Positions 15,585-24,517 of a DNA stretch of 64,000 nt are shown here, piece after piece (position 1 is the first letter of the stretch; the number at the start of each line of letters is the position of its first letter). The stretch comes from Streptomyces fradiae (GTDB lineage Bacteria; Actinomycetota; Actinomycetes; Streptomycetales; Streptomycetaceae). Under the pieces are notes generated by a model, which saw nothing but the letters and a program-made list of their open reading frames with translations, did no database searches and was not told where the DNA came from. The stretch is taken from NCBI RefSeq assembly GCF_041270065.1, contig NZ_CP065958.1, forward strand, positions 6,014,001 through 6,078,000, written 5' to 3'. The translations under genes were made by a program, and so were the position numbers.

Positions 15585-16256
15585 CTAGGACTGCCCGGCG
15601 CCGCCCTCCGCTCCGGCCGGCTGCGGCACGAACGCGCCCGCCCGGACCGCCGCGAGGACCGTGTCCGCCGCCTGGTCGGCGACGGCGGCGTCCACCGGCT
15701 CGCGGGTGACGAACAGGCGCAGGAAGAGCGGCGCGGAGACGGCGCGCACCACCGCGCCCGCGTCTGTCCCGGCGGGCGCCTCGCCGCGCGTCACCGCCCG
15801 CTCGACCACCGTCTCGCAACGCCGGAACCGCTCCTCGTAGAAGGCCCGCAGGGCGTCCGCGGCGCGCGGGGACTGGAAGGCGGCGGCGACGAACGCCGTC
15901 GGTGCGGCGGCCTGCGCCGGGTCGGCGAAGGCCTCGGCCACCTCGTGCGCGAGCGCGCGCAGGTCGCCGTCGAGGTCGCCGGTGTCCGGCGCCGTCCACC
16001 GGTCCTCGCCGGCGAGGGCGAGCGCGTCCGCCAGCATGCCCTCGATCCCGCCCCAGCGGCGGTAGAGCGTCGTCTTGTGCACGCCGGAGTGCTCCGCCAC
16101 GTACTCGACGGTGAGGGCGGGATAGCCGTGCTCGGCGAGTCCGGTCAGGACGGCGTCGCGGACGGCGGCGCGGGTGCGGGCGGTCCGGCCGCCGGGGCGC
16201 CGGCTGCCGGGGGCGGGTGCGGCCGAGGGCTCCGTGGCGCTCTGCGGATCATTCAA
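15585..16256 (-). CDS. TetR-family transcriptional regulator
   Basis: The protein has 223 residues with a TTG start at 16256, chosen because CAGGAG lies 8 bases upstream. The N-terminal helix-turn-helix is at about residues 27-75 (AAVRDAVLTGLAEHGYPALT, then VEYVAEHSGVHKTTLYRRW). The C-terminal ligand domain is variable, as expected. It is divergent from an ABC-F ATPase gene across 115 bases that contain a 15-bp palindrome. The likely arrangement is a drug-sensing repressor controlling itself and the ABC-F protein. The ligand is unknown. Confidence 0.9.
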   Translation of the reverse strand: MNDPQSATEPSAAPAPGSRRPGGRTARTRAAVRDAVLTGLAEHGYPALTVEYVAEHSGVHKTTLYRRWGGIEGMLADALALAGEDRWTAPDTGDLDGDLRALAHEVAEAFADPAQAAAPTAFVAAAFQSPRAADALRAFYEERFRRCETVVERAVTRGEAPAGTDAGAVVRAVSAPLFLRLFVTREPVDAAVADQAADTVLAAVRAGAFVPQPAGAEGGAGQS

Positions 16257-16284
16257 TTGCTACTCCTGTTGCGTTAGTGGGTTC

Positions 16285-16299
16285 GAGTGTGCCACACTC
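16285..16299. promoter_or_regulatory. Candidate TetR operator
   Basis: GAGTGTG-C-CACACTC is a perfect palindrome in the middle of the divergent TetR/ABC-F intergenic region. It overlaps the space where promoters for both genes must lie. TetR regulators commonly bind 15-bp palindromes of this sort. Confidence 0.6.
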
Positions 16300-16371
16300 T
16301 ACGTAATGCGACGCTGGTTGCGTTTGCCGGTGTCGCGCTGGTTCGTTCCGCCACTCACTAGGAGGCGCCCC

Positions 16372-17982
16372 TTGCCCACGCAGATCTCTCTTCAGGACGT
16401 GACCGTGACCCGCGGCGAACGGCTGCTGCTCGATCAGGTCTCCCTCACCGTGCGCCCCGGCGAGCGGATCGGGATCGTGGGGGAGAACGGTGCGGGCAAG
16501 TCCACCCTGCTGCGGATACTCGCCGGGCTCGACGCGCCCGACAGCGGTTCCGCCGTCACCGTCGCGGACGGCGGCGCCCGGCTCCTCGCCCAGACCCCCG
16601 AGCTCCCGCCGCAGGCCACCGTGGCCGACGCGATCGACGACGCGCTCGCGGAGCTGCGCGGCACCGAGCGCCGGCTGCGCGCCCTCGAAGCGGAACTGGG
16701 CACGGCGGACGAGCGCGCCCTGGCGGAGTACGGGGAGCTGCTCACCGCCTACGAGCTGCGCGGGGGATACGAGGCGGACGCACGAGTCGACAAGTCGATG
16801 CACGGACTCGGCCTCGACCACATCGGCCGGGAGCGCGTGCTCGGCAGCCTCTCCGGCGGGGAGCAGGCCCGCCTCGGCATCGCCTGCGCCCTCGCCGCCG
16901 CGCCCGAGCTGCTGTTCCTCGACGAGCCCACCAACCATCTCGACGCCCACGCGCTCGACTGGCTGGAGGACGCCCTGCTCGCCCACCGCGGCACGGTCGT
17001 GGCCGTCTCCCACGACCGGGTCTTCCTGGAGCGGGTGACCACCGCGATCCTGGAGGTCGACGCCGACCGCCGCACGGTCGTGCGGTACGGCGAGGGATAC
17101 GCCGGCTTCCGCGCCGAACGGGCGGCCGCCCGCCGCCGCTGGGAGCAGGCCCACGCCGAATGGTGCGCCGAGACGGCCCGGCTGGAGGAGTACACCCGCA
17201 CCACCGCCCAGGGCGTCGCCCTGGGACGGGCCATCAAGGACAACAACAAGATGGCCTACGACCGGGCCGGCGGCCGGGTGCAGGCCTCCGTCTCCGGACG
17301 CGTCCGCAACGCCCAGGAACGGCTGCGCCGCCTCCACGAGGAGCCCGTCCCCGAGCCCCCACGCCCGCTCGCCTTCACCGCCCGGCCCGTCGCCGGCCGG
17401 GCCGAGGGGCGGCTCGTCGAGCTCACCGGCGTCCGCGTCGGCGACCGGCTCGCCGTCGACGCGCTGACCGTCTCCGCCGGCGAGCGGCTGCTCGTCCACG
17501 GCGGCAACGGGGCCGGCAAGTCCACCCTGCTCCGGGTCATGGCGGGACTCGTCGAACCCGACGCCGGGCAGGTGACCCGCCGAGGCCGGATCGGCCACCT
17601 GGCCCAGGAGATATCAGGCGGCCGCCCTGCCGAGCGGCTCCTGGCCGCCTTCGGGCGCGGCCTCGGCCTCCCCGAGGACGAGCGGGCCGAACTGCTCCTC
17701 TCGTACGGACTGTTCCGCCCCGCCGACCTCACGGTGCCGGTCGGCCGGCTCTCGGCCGGGCAGCGCCGCCGTCTCGCCCTGGCCCGGCTGCTCGCCCGCC
17801 CCGCCGACCTGCTGCTGCTCGACGAGCCGGCCAACCACCTGGCCCTCGGTCTGGTCGAGGAGCTGGAGCAGGCCCTGGAGCAGTGGCCGGGAGCCGTGGT
17901 CGTGGTCTCCCACGACCGTGCGCTGCGGCGCCGTTTCACCGGCGGCATACGCCGGATGGACGCCGGACGCCTGGCCGGCTGA
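16372..17982 (+). CDS. ABC-F family ATPase (ribosome protection type)
   Basis: The protein is a twin-ATPase ABC protein with no membrane segments, 536 residues from TTG 16372 behind GGAGG. ATPase 1 has Walker A GENGAGKST, signature LSGGEQARL and Walker B LLFLDEPTNHLD. An Arg/Glu-rich linker follows. ATPase 2 has GGNGAGKST, a less typical signature LSAGQRRRL and LLLLDEPANHL. ABC-F proteins act on ribosomes; many protect against macrolide, lincosamide or pleuromutilin-type drugs, others set translation. The size, divergent TetR gene and operator-like palindrome favour an inducible resistance role, but this is inferred. An upstream ATG at 16306 is possible but lacks a ribosome site. Confidence 0.88.
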   Translation: MPTQISLQDVTVTRGERLLLDQVSLTVRPGERIGIVGENGAGKSTLLRILAGLDAPDSGSAVTVADGGARLLAQTPELPPQATVADAIDDALAELRGTERRLRALEAELGTADERALAEYGELLTAYELRGGYEADARVDKSMHGLGLDHIGRERVLGSLSGGEQARLGIACALAAAPELLFLDEPTNHLDAHALDWLEDALLAHRGTVVAVSHDRVFLERVTTAILEVDADRRTVVRYGEGYAGFRAERAAARRRWEQAHAEWCAETARLEEYTRTTAQGVALGRAIKDNNKMAYDRAGGRVQASVSGRVRNAQERLRRLHEEPVPEPPRPLAFTARPVAGRAEGRLVELTGVRVGDRLAVDALTVSAGERLLVHGGNGAGKSTLLRVMAGLVEPDAGQVTRRGRIGHLAQEISGGRPAERLLAAFGRGLGLPEDERAELLLSYGLFRPADLTVPVGRLSAGQRRRLALARLLARPADLLLLDEPANHLALGLVEELEQALEQWPGAVVVVSHDRALRRRFTGGIRRMDAGRLAG

Positions 17983-18003
17983 GCCGCCCGGAGGAGCCTT
18001 GTC

Positions 18004-18009
18004 TAGGGT
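18004..18009 (+). promoter_or_regulatory. Candidate leaderless -10 element (TAGGGT)
   Basis: TAGGGT ends 6 bases before ATG 18016, with no ribosome site in between. Confidence 0.45.
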
Positions 18010-18015
18010 CGAGCC

Positions 18016-18675
18016 ATGGCACGACCACGGCGCATCGTCCTCGTACGGCACGGCGAATCCGAGGGCAACGTGGACGACACGGTGTACGAGCGGGAGCCCG
18101 ACCACGCCCTCCGGCTCACCGACACCGGGTGGCTCCAGGCCGAGGCGACGGGGGAGCGGCTGCGGACGGTGTTCGGCGAGGAACGGGTCAGCGTCTACGT
18201 CTCCCCGTACCGCCGCACCCACGAGACGCTGCGCGCCCTCCGGCTCGACCCGGGCCTGGTCAGGGTCCGGGAGGAGCCGAGGCTGCGCGAGCAGGACTGG
18301 GGCAACTGGCAGGAGCGCGAGGACGTGCGCCTCCAGAAGGTCTACCGGGACGCCTACGGCCACTTCTTCTACCGCTTCGCCCAGGGCGAGTCGGGCGCCG
18401 ACGTCTACGACCGGGTCGGCGCCTTCCTGGAGAGCCTCTACCGCTCCTTCGAGGCCCCCGACCACCCGCCGAACGTCCTGCTCGTCACCCACGGACTGAC
18501 CATGCGCCTGTTCTGCATGCGCTGGTTCCACTGGTCGGTCGCCGAGTTCGAGTCGCTGTCCAACCCGGGCAACGCGGAGACCCGCACCCTGCTGCTCGGC
18601 GAGGACGGGAAATACCGCCTCGACCGGCCCTTCGAACGCTGGCGTACCCCGGAACCGTACGGCCCCACCGGATAG
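18016..18675 (+). CDS. Histidine phosphatase family protein
   Basis: The protein has 219 residues. The phosphoacceptor motif is VLVRHGESEGN near the N-terminus (His12). A second conserved Arg is in SPYRRTHETLR and a later His in LVTHGLTMRLF. This is the phosphoglycerate-mutase-like superfamily, which includes sugar phosphatases and broad phosphomonoesterases; the substrate cannot be read. The gene follows the ABC-F gene by 33 bases and the ADP-ribosylglycohydrolase gene follows it by 12, yet both appear to have their own -10 element next to the start codon. Confidence 0.9.
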   Translation: MARPRRIVLVRHGESEGNVDDTVYEREPDHALRLTDTGWLQAEATGERLRTVFGEERVSVYVSPYRRTHETLRALRLDPGLVRVREEPRLREQDWGNWQEREDVRLQKVYRDAYGHFFYRFAQGESGADVYDRVGAFLESLYRSFEAPDHPPNVLLVTHGLTMRLFCMRWFHWSVAEFESLSNPGNAETRTLLLGEDGKYRLDRPFERWRTPEPYGPTG

Positions 18676-18687
18676 AGTGGCTGGTCG

Positions 18688-19599
18688 ATGACCGCTGACT
18701 CCGCTCTCGACCGGCGCTTCGCACGCGCCCTGGCCAGCCTGCGCGGGCTGTCCGTGGGAGACGCCCTGGGCTCCCAGTACTTCGTTCCCGCCAACTATCC
18801 CCTGCTCAAGCGGCACGAGCCGCCGACCGGTCCCTGGCAGTGGACCGACGACACGGAGATGGCCTGCTCGGTCCTCGCCGTGCTCGCGAGCCACCGACGC
18901 ATCGACCAGGACGCCCTGGCCCAGTCCTTCGCCCACCACCACGACTTCGACCGCGGCTACGGCCCCGCCGTCAACCGGATGCTCCGGCTCGTGCGCGAGG
19001 GCGGGGACTGGCGGCAGCTGGCGGCGGCGCTCTTCAACGGGCAGGGCTCGTGGGGCAACGGCGCCGCCATGCGGATCGCGCCGCTCGGCGCCTGGTACGC
19101 CGACGACCCGGAGCAGGCCACCCACCAGGCCGAGATCTCCGCGTACACCACCCACCAGCACCGGGAGGCCGTCGTCGGCACCATGGCCGTCGCCGCGGCC
19201 GCCGCCCTCGTCGCCGACCCGGCCGGCCCGCCCACCCCCGAGGCGCTGCTCGACGGCGTCATCGCCCTCGTACCGCGCAGCGCCGTCGGGGCCGGGCTGC
19301 GCCGGGCCCGCGACATGCTCGACTACGGCGACGCCGGCACCGTCGCCGCGGTCCTCGGCAGCGGCCGGCGCACCAGCGCCCACGACACGGTGCCGTTCGC
19401 GCTCTGGTCCGCGGCCCGCGGCCTCGGCGACTTCGAGCGGGTGTTCTGGACGACCGCCGGGGTCGGCGGCGACGTCGACACCACCTGCGCCATCGCCTGC
19501 GGCGTCGTCGCGGCCGGCCCGGGCGGCACCCCGCCCGCCGCCTGGCTTGAGCAGACCGAGGACCTGCCCGACTGGGTGCCCGCCACGGCCCGCTCGTAG
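18688..19599 (+). CDS. ADP-ribosylglycohydrolase family protein (DraG-like)
   Basis: The product has 303 residues. Metal and substrate motifs of the ARH/DraG family are visible: GLSVGDALGSQY near the N-terminus, WTDDTEMACS (the TDDT motif) at about residue 50, GNGAAMRIAPLGAWY, and GVGGDVDTTCAIACGVV near the C-terminus, where DVD-T ligands bind Mg2+ or Mn2+. These enzymes remove ADP-ribose from proteins, nucleic acids or small molecules; a few are crystallins or DraG itself. No matching ADP-ribosyltransferase is nearby. TAGAGT ends 9 bases before the ATG and may be a -10 element. Confidence 0.9.
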   Translation: MTADSALDRRFARALASLRGLSVGDALGSQYFVPANYPLLKRHEPPTGPWQWTDDTEMACSVLAVLASHRRIDQDALAQSFAHHHDFDRGYGPAVNRMLRLVREGGDWRQLAAALFNGQGSWGNGAAMRIAPLGAWYADDPEQATHQAEISAYTTHQHREAVVGTMAVAAAAALVADPAGPPTPEALLDGVIALVPRSAVGAGLRRARDMLDYGDAGTVAAVLGSGRRTSAHDTVPFALWSAARGLGDFERVFWTTAGVGGDVDTTCAIACGVVAAGPGGTPPAAWLEQTEDLPDWVPATARS

Positions 19600-19649
19600 G
19601 GCCCACCCGGCCCCGGTCCTTCCGGACGCGGCCGCTCCGCCAGTGTCAC

Positions 19650-19675
19650 GGTCCTGCCACAGCTGTGGCAGGACC
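19650..19675 (+). terminator. Perfect 26-bp palindrome after the ADP-ribosylglycohydrolase gene
   Basis: Two 13-bp arms (19650-19662 and 19663-19675) meet without a spacer, 50 bases after the stop codon. As RNA it would form a tight hairpin and is probably a terminator; a protein-binding site is also possible. Confidence 0.6.
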
Positions 19676-19804
19676 GGTCCGGTGCGGCGCACCGCCGTTA
19701 AAGTCGGCCACTCGCAGCGCTGATCATGACAAGCAGCGTGCCGACGAGACACCCGGGACGCCGTGGGCCGCACGGCCCGGCGCACCCGGCCGGGAGGGGG
19801 TCCC

Positions 19805-21568
19805 GTGACCGACACACCATCCGCAGCACAGCCGTCCGGGCAGCACGAGCCGTCCGCACAGCCCAAGGACAGCCCGCCGCCCAGCAGCCCGCCGCCGAGC
19901 GGTCCGCCCGCCGGCGGTCCGACCAGTCCGGCGGGCCAGCCCACCGCGGTCGCGCCGCCGCCGGGGGTGCATCCGCACGGCGGGTACCCGCAGGGGCCGT
20001 ACCCGCCCGGGGCGTACGCGCCGTACCAGGCCTGGGCGCCGCACCGGAAGCCGCCGCCAAGCAAGCTCAGGCCCCCGGCACCGGCCCGGCCGACCTCGCC
20101 GACGCTCTGGGCGATCCTGGCCACCGCCCTGGCCGCCGCCCTGCTCCTCAGCGGCGGCGCGGGCGCCAACCTGCTCCTCGTGGCCGTGCCCGCCACCGCC
20201 GCCGGCGCCCTCGCCGCCCGCGCGGCCGGCCGCCGGCTGCGCCCGTGGACGCTGGTGTGGGCCCTCGGCGGCGCCGCGCTGCTCGTCGTACCCGTCCTCA
20301 GCGACGCGGGCTGGCCCACCTTCCTCGCCGTCCTCACCGCCCTCGGCCTCACCGGCTACGCGCTGCACGGCGGCCGAGGCTGGCCCAGCATGCTCTTCGG
20401 GCCCGTCGGACTCTTCGATTCCGTGGGCAGCGGCATGCCGTGGACCTGGCAGGGGATGCGCCACAGCGCGGGCGGAGCGCAGGGCCGCTTCGGCGCGCTG
20501 CTGCGCCCGATCCTGATCGCCCTGGGCCTGCTCGTGGTGTTCGGCGCGCTGTTCGCCGGCGCCGACGCCGCCTTCGCCGACCTCCTCGGCGGCCTCATGC
20601 CGGACATCTCGCTCGACCAGGCGCCCTGGCGGCTGCTGTGCTTCCTGCTCGGCCTGTTCGGCGCGATCGCCGTCGCCCGCACCGCCGCCGCCCCGCTGCG
20701 CTGGGACCGGCTCAGCTTCAGCCCGGGCCGCCCCCGTGCCCGCCTGGAATGGGCGCTCCCGCTCGTCGTCCTCTGTCTGCTCTTCGCCGCCTTCAACGCC
20801 GTCCAGCTCGCCGTGCTCTTCGGCGGCTACGACAAGGTCCTGAGCGAGACCGGGCTCACCTACTCCGAATACGCCCGCCAGGGCTTCTGGCAGCTGCTCT
20901 TCGCCACCCTGCTCACCCTCGCCGTGATCGGCCTCGCCCTGCGCTGGGCACCCCGCGGCACCCCCGGCGACACCCGACTCGTCCGCTCCGTCCTCGGCAC
21001 CCTGTGCGTCCTCACCCTGGTCGTCGTCGCCTCCGCGCTGCGCCGCATGGAGCTGTACGTGGACGCGTACGGCCTCACCCGGCTGCGCATCTCGGTGTCC
21101 GCCATGGAGATCTGGCTCGGGGTCGCGATCCTGCTGATCATGGCGGCCGGGATCTGGGGCGCCAAGCTGCTGCCCCGCGCCCTGGCCGCGAGCGCCGCCG
21201 GCTTCGTCCTGGCCTTCGGGCTGATCCAGCCGGACGCCGTGATCGCCGAGCAGAACGTCCAGCGGTACGAGCGCGACCACAAGATCGACGTGAACTATCT
21301 CGCCGGACTCTCCGCCGACGCCGCACCGGCCCTCGACCGGCTCCCCGAGCGGCTGCGCGACTGCGCCCTCGGCGAACTCGACGACCGTTTCGACCGGACG
21401 GAGGACGAGCCCTGGTTCGCGACCAGCCGCTCCGAGGCCCGCGCCCGCGACATCCTCGAACGGCGCCCCGCCACCAACTCCGTCTTCTGCGGCGAGCCCA
21501 CCCGCGACGAGGAGTACGACCCGGACGCCGACCCTTACGCGCCGGACACCGACCCGTACGCCCCCTGA
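19805..21568 (+). CDS. Polytopic membrane protein, DUF4153/DUF4173 type
   Basis: The protein has 587 residues from GTG 19805. About 100 Pro/Gly-rich residues come first and are probably cytosolic and unfolded. Then roughly ten membrane segments follow to about residue 480, beginning with LWAILATALAAALLLSGGAG. A hydrophilic C-terminal region has a short DPYAPDTDPYAP repeat at the end. The segments LDQAPWRLLCFLLGLFG and YSEYARQGFWQLL resemble the DUF4173/DUF4153 family, often found beside sensor kinases or signalling genes. Function is unknown. Confidence 0.8.
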   Translation: MTDTPSAAQPSGQHEPSAQPKDSPPPSSPPPSGPPAGGPTSPAGQPTAVAPPPGVHPHGGYPQGPYPPGAYAPYQAWAPHRKPPPSKLRPPAPARPTSPTLWAILATALAAALLLSGGAGANLLLVAVPATAAGALAARAAGRRLRPWTLVWALGGAALLVVPVLSDAGWPTFLAVLTALGLTGYALHGGRGWPSMLFGPVGLFDSVGSGMPWTWQGMRHSAGGAQGRFGALLRPILIALGLLVVFGALFAGADAAFADLLGGLMPDISLDQAPWRLLCFLLGLFGAIAVARTAAAPLRWDRLSFSPGRPRARLEWALPLVVLCLLFAAFNAVQLAVLFGGYDKVLSETGLTYSEYARQGFWQLLFATLLTLAVIGLALRWAPRGTPGDTRLVRSVLGTLCVLTLVVVASALRRMELYVDAYGLTRLRISVSAMEIWLGVAILLIMAAGIWGAKLLPRALAASAAGFVLAFGLIQPDAVIAEQNVQRYERDHKIDVNYLAGLSADAAPALDRLPERLRDCALGELDDRFDRTEDEPWFATSRSEARARDILERRPATNSVFCGEPTRDEEYDPDADPYAPDTDPYAP

Positions 21569-21602
21569 GGGCTCTCCCCGCCGACCCCCAACCCGGCGCT
21601 CC

Positions 21603-21679
21603 CGGCGGCCATTTCACACAAGTGGCCGCCGTCCCGCTGGCCGGCCTCCGGGATTCACGCCTGCGACCGGAGGCCGGCC
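21603..21679 (+). terminator. Tandem hairpins after the DUF4173-like gene
   Basis: Within a 310-base spacer there are two inverted repeats: CGGCGGCC/GGCCGCCG (21603-21631) and a 13-bp GC-rich repeat with a 15-base loop (21639-21679). Both follow the stop codon closely and fit transcription termination. The rest of the spacer, to 21878, shows no gene. Confidence 0.6.
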
Positions 21680-21878
21680 GCCCGGCGCCGTCAGACCCGT
21701 ATCCGGCGCTGCTCCCGGACTGTTCGGCGTACCCCGCCAGGGTGTGCGACAGCGAAGCGAGCGGCATCGGAGCGCCGCGAATCCCGGCCCGTCCGGCGGC
21801 CGGTTCCGGCCGGGCGGGAATGCCTGGGGGGAATCCGGGTACCGAGGGAGGTATCCATCGGCGTAACCTGTCAGCGCC

Positions 21879-22589
21879 ATGCCGTACGAACCACCCACAC
21901 ACACCGTCGAGCGTTCGATCCGGGCCACGACCGGCGCCAGGATCGTTGCCGGGGTCGACGAGGTCGGACGCGGGGCATGGGCCGGTCCCGTCACCGTGTG
22001 CGCCGCCGTCACCGGCCTGCGCCGCCCGCCCGAGGGGCTCACCGACTCCAAGCTCCTCACGCCCAAGCGCCGTACCGCGCTCGCCGCCGAACTCGAGGGC
22101 TGGGTCACCGCGTACGCGCTGGGCGACGCCTCGCCCGCCGAGATCGACGAACTCGGCATGACCGCCGCCCTCCGGCTCGCCGCGATCCGCGCACTGGAGG
22201 GCCTGCCGGTCCGCCCCGACGCCGTGATCCTCGACGGCAAGCACGACTACCTCGGCAGCCCCTGGCAGGTCCGCACGGTGATCAAGGGCGACCAGTCCTG
22301 CGTCGCCGTCGCCGCCGCCTCCGTGATCGCCAAGGTCCGCCGCGACACCCTGATGGCCGGCCTGAAGGGCGCCTCGGACCTGTACGCGGCGTACGCCTTC
22401 GACGCCAACGCGGGCTACCCCTCCCCGGTCCACAAGGCCGCCCTTGAAGAGCTGGGGCCCACCCCGTACCACCGGCTCTCCTGGGCCTATCTCGACGCCA
22501 TGCCACGCTGGCGGCACCTCAAGAAGGTCCGCCTCTCGGCCGAGGCCGCCGCACTCGAAAGCGGGGGACAACTCGGCTTCGACTTCTGA
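21879..22589 (+). CDS. rnhB: Ribonuclease HII
   Basis: RNase HII removes single ribonucleotides and RNA primers from DNA. The 236-residue protein has the GVDEVGRG motif (Asp27, Glu28), [22 protein letters not shown] with a third acidic residue, and [12 protein letters not shown], all typical of the family. A TAACCT hexamer ends 10 bases before the ATG, and no good ribosome site is visible, so the message may be leaderless. It follows a terminator and precedes an unrelated small gene by 130 bases. Confidence 0.96.
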   Translation: MPYEPPTHTVERSIRATTGARIVAGVDEVGRGAWAGPVTVCAAVTGLRRPPEGLTDSKLLTPKRRTALAAELEGWVTAYALGDASPAEIDELGMTAALRLAAIRALEGLPVRPDAVILDGKHDYLGSPWQVRTVIKGDQSCVAVAAASVIAKVRRDTLMAGLKGASDLYAAYAFDANAGYPSPVHKAALEELGPTPYHRLSWAYLDAMPRWRHLKKVRLSAEAAALESGGQLGFDF

Positions 22590-22719
22590 ACTTCGGCTTC
22601 CGGCATGTCCGGCGGAGTCACGGGGAAACCTGTCCGCCGGACCTGCGCAAGGAGCCGGGGCGCCCCTGTGCGCCCACCCGCCCGAGCTCGGTGCGACGGC
22701 GTTTGATAGACATCCACCC

Positions 22720-23361
22720 ATGCCTCTCATCCCCGAGGAGCCTCAGATTCACGAGAGTGCCCAGGGTCCCCGCGCGACCGCGGCCGCAGGCCGCCCCGTG
22801 CCGACCCCACGACCCGTACCCGGCCCGCGTTCCGCCGCCTCTCCGCGACCCGGGCGTCCCGGCCCCGGTCCGGCCAGGCCGGCCCCGCCGGCGCCGCGTC
22901 CGCCCGCTGCCGGAACGGCTTCCTCCGCCCGTGCGGAGAATCGTTCCGACCAGCGGACCGAACCGCGGAACGAGCCGCAGGTCCAGCTGATCCCCGCGCC
23001 CGTCGACGGAGCCGTCGACGCCGCCGAGGAAGCGGTGGACCTGCTCCTGGAGAACGGCCGCGCCCCCGGCGACGTCCTGGTCCTCACCACCGGCGAGCAG
23101 CACCCCTGGGCGGCGCACGAGCTGTCCTTCGGCGAGGCCGCCTACTGGGCGCAGCAGGACGCCCGTGAGGACGTGTTCTTCGCGGACGCCGCCGCCGTGG
23201 ACCGGGCCGCCGCCCGGCCCGTGGTGGTCGTCGCGGTCAACGGCGGCTCCGACGCGGACGTCGCCCGCCGCCTGCCCGAGGCGATGCGCCGGGCGACCGC
23301 CCTGCTGATCGTCTGCGGCGACCCGCAGCGGGTCACCGCCGCGCTCGGCGCCGGCGTCTGA
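22720..23361 (+). CDS. Protein with Pro-rich N-terminus and helicase-C-terminus-like domain
   Basis: The protein has 213 residues from ATG 22720. Residues 15-95 are low-complexity Pro/Arg/Ala. The remaining 115 residues form a compact domain that starts VQLIPAPVDGAVDAAEEAVDLL and continues VLVLTTGEQHP, DVFFADAAAVDR, PVVVVAVNGG and ALLIVCGDPQRV. The alternation of beta-strand-like and helical parts loosely resembles the last RecA-like lobe of UvrD/RecD helicases, but no Walker A motif exists. It may be a truncated, non-enzymatic relative. I do not know a function. Confidence 0.65.
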   Translation: MPLIPEEPQIHESAQGPRATAAAGRPVPTPRPVPGPRSAASPRPGRPGPGPARPAPPAPRPPAAGTASSARAENRSDQRTEPRNEPQVQLIPAPVDGAVDAAEEAVDLLLENGRAPGDVLVLTTGEQHPWAAHELSFGEAAYWAQQDAREDVFFADAAAVDRAAARPVVVVAVNGGSDADVARRLPEAMRRATALLIVCGDPQRVTAALGAGV

Positions 23362-23581
23362 TCTGTCCGTCCAGGCCCCGTCCGAGCCCCTGCCGTGCCC
23401 TCTCCCGGGTGCGGAAGGGGCGGGGCGTGGGCCGGCCCGCGCACATGGCGGGTGGCGTACGGAGCAGCCGGCGCCGTTCGTACGGAGACGGGGCCGGGCG
23501 GGGCCACGGTCGCTCGGACCGCGCCCCGTACCGTCCCACCGGACCGGCCGTCCCCCGGAAGCCCCGGGCCCGGCCGGACGC

Positions 23582-24208
23582 TCAGCGGGCCGCCGCCCGG
23601 CGCAGCGGCTCGGGGGCGCCGCTCGCGATCCGCGGGATCAGCCGGTCGAGCGCGGGGTCCTCGCCCAGCGGCGCCGGCTTCGAGTCGGAACTGGGCCGGC
23701 GCCCGCCCCGTCCCTCGCCGAGCACCTGCCAGCCGCCGCCGGTCAGCGTGATGTACGCCCCGCAGCGCAGCCCGTGCAGGGTGCACGCGTCACGCAGACC
23801 CCACATCCAGGCGCCGTCCTCCTCGGTCCAGCGCTCGTCGCCCTCGCGGCAGTAGAGCAGCACCGCCGTACGCACCGGCGCACGCCGGCGCAGGTCGTGC
23901 GGGATGACCCGGCGCAGCTGCGCGAGGAGCGCGTTGCGGAATTCCCAGCCGTCCGCCGGAGCGGCCCGGCGGGCGAACGAAGCGCTGGCCGCGAGCCGTT
24001 CCTCGTGGTCGAGCACCGCGACCACGGCCGTGGACGGCGTGGGACGGTGACGGGAGTGCAGGCCGCTGACGACCTCGCGCGGATTACGCAGGAGCGGGAT
24101 CCCGGCCGAGGCCCACTCGGCCGGTTCGAGCATCCGAGCGAGGCGGCTGGCCGACCCGGACGACGAGTTCGTAGGAGCGGTCGAGGGCGGAGCGAATCCG
24201 AGGGTCAC
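23582..24208 (-). CDS. Conserved protein of unknown function
   Basis: The protein has 208 residues from GTG 24208, which follows GGGAGGATC. A region near residues 55-85 (HSRHRPTPSTAVVAVLDHEER) and another near 140-165 (WGLRDACTLHGLRCGAYITLTGGGW) look folded and faintly recall JAB/RadC-type domains, but the metal ligands are not convincing. The C-terminal 40 residues are low complexity. It runs convergent to the preceding gene and divergent from the RecQ-like gene. The longer open frame upstream has no start signal and poor coding character. Confidence 0.65.
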   Translation of the reverse strand: MTLGFAPPSTAPTNSSSGSASRLARMLEPAEWASAGIPLLRNPREVVSGLHSRHRPTPSTAVVAVLDHEERLAASASFARRAAPADGWEFRNALLAQLRRVIPHDLRRRAPVRTAVLLYCREGDERWTEEDGAWMWGLRDACTLHGLRCGAYITLTGGGWQVLGEGRGGRRPSSDSKPAPLGEDPALDRLIPRIASGAPEPLRRAAAR

Positions 24209-24517
24209 GATCCTCCCTTCGGATACGCGCCCGCTCCGCGGGCAGGGTCGGATGAGGGCGCACCACGGCACGGCCAACGGGCCGCGTTGGGCGTGCGGGG
24301 TGGATGACCAATTCTTCCCTGGCCCGTGCGCGGGCGGCAACGAGCAATTGGCGCCGCTGACTGGAATCCACCGGTATGACTCTCATATCCCTGCCCAGTT
24401 GCCCATTGTTCACGCTCTGTTCCACCGATCGACGTGCAACGCGGCGACCACCGGGTCACCGGCCGTCACGCGGGGTGAAGTGGCCGATTGTCAGTCCCAT
24501 CGGGTTGCATGGGGGGC
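24209..24517. other. Intergenic region, divergent promoters
   Basis: This 309-base spacer separates the unknown minus-strand gene from the RecQ-like gene and must hold both promoters. It is less GC-rich than its surroundings around 24305-24430. I see no clear -35/-10 pair and no gene that I can defend. Confidence 0.5.

Noticed and set aside
24084..24386. Small minus-strand frame starting MRVIPVDSSQRRQLL
   Set aside because: It has some protein-like character and a weak ribosome site, but it overlaps 125 bases of the better-supported gene at 23582-24208 in another frame.
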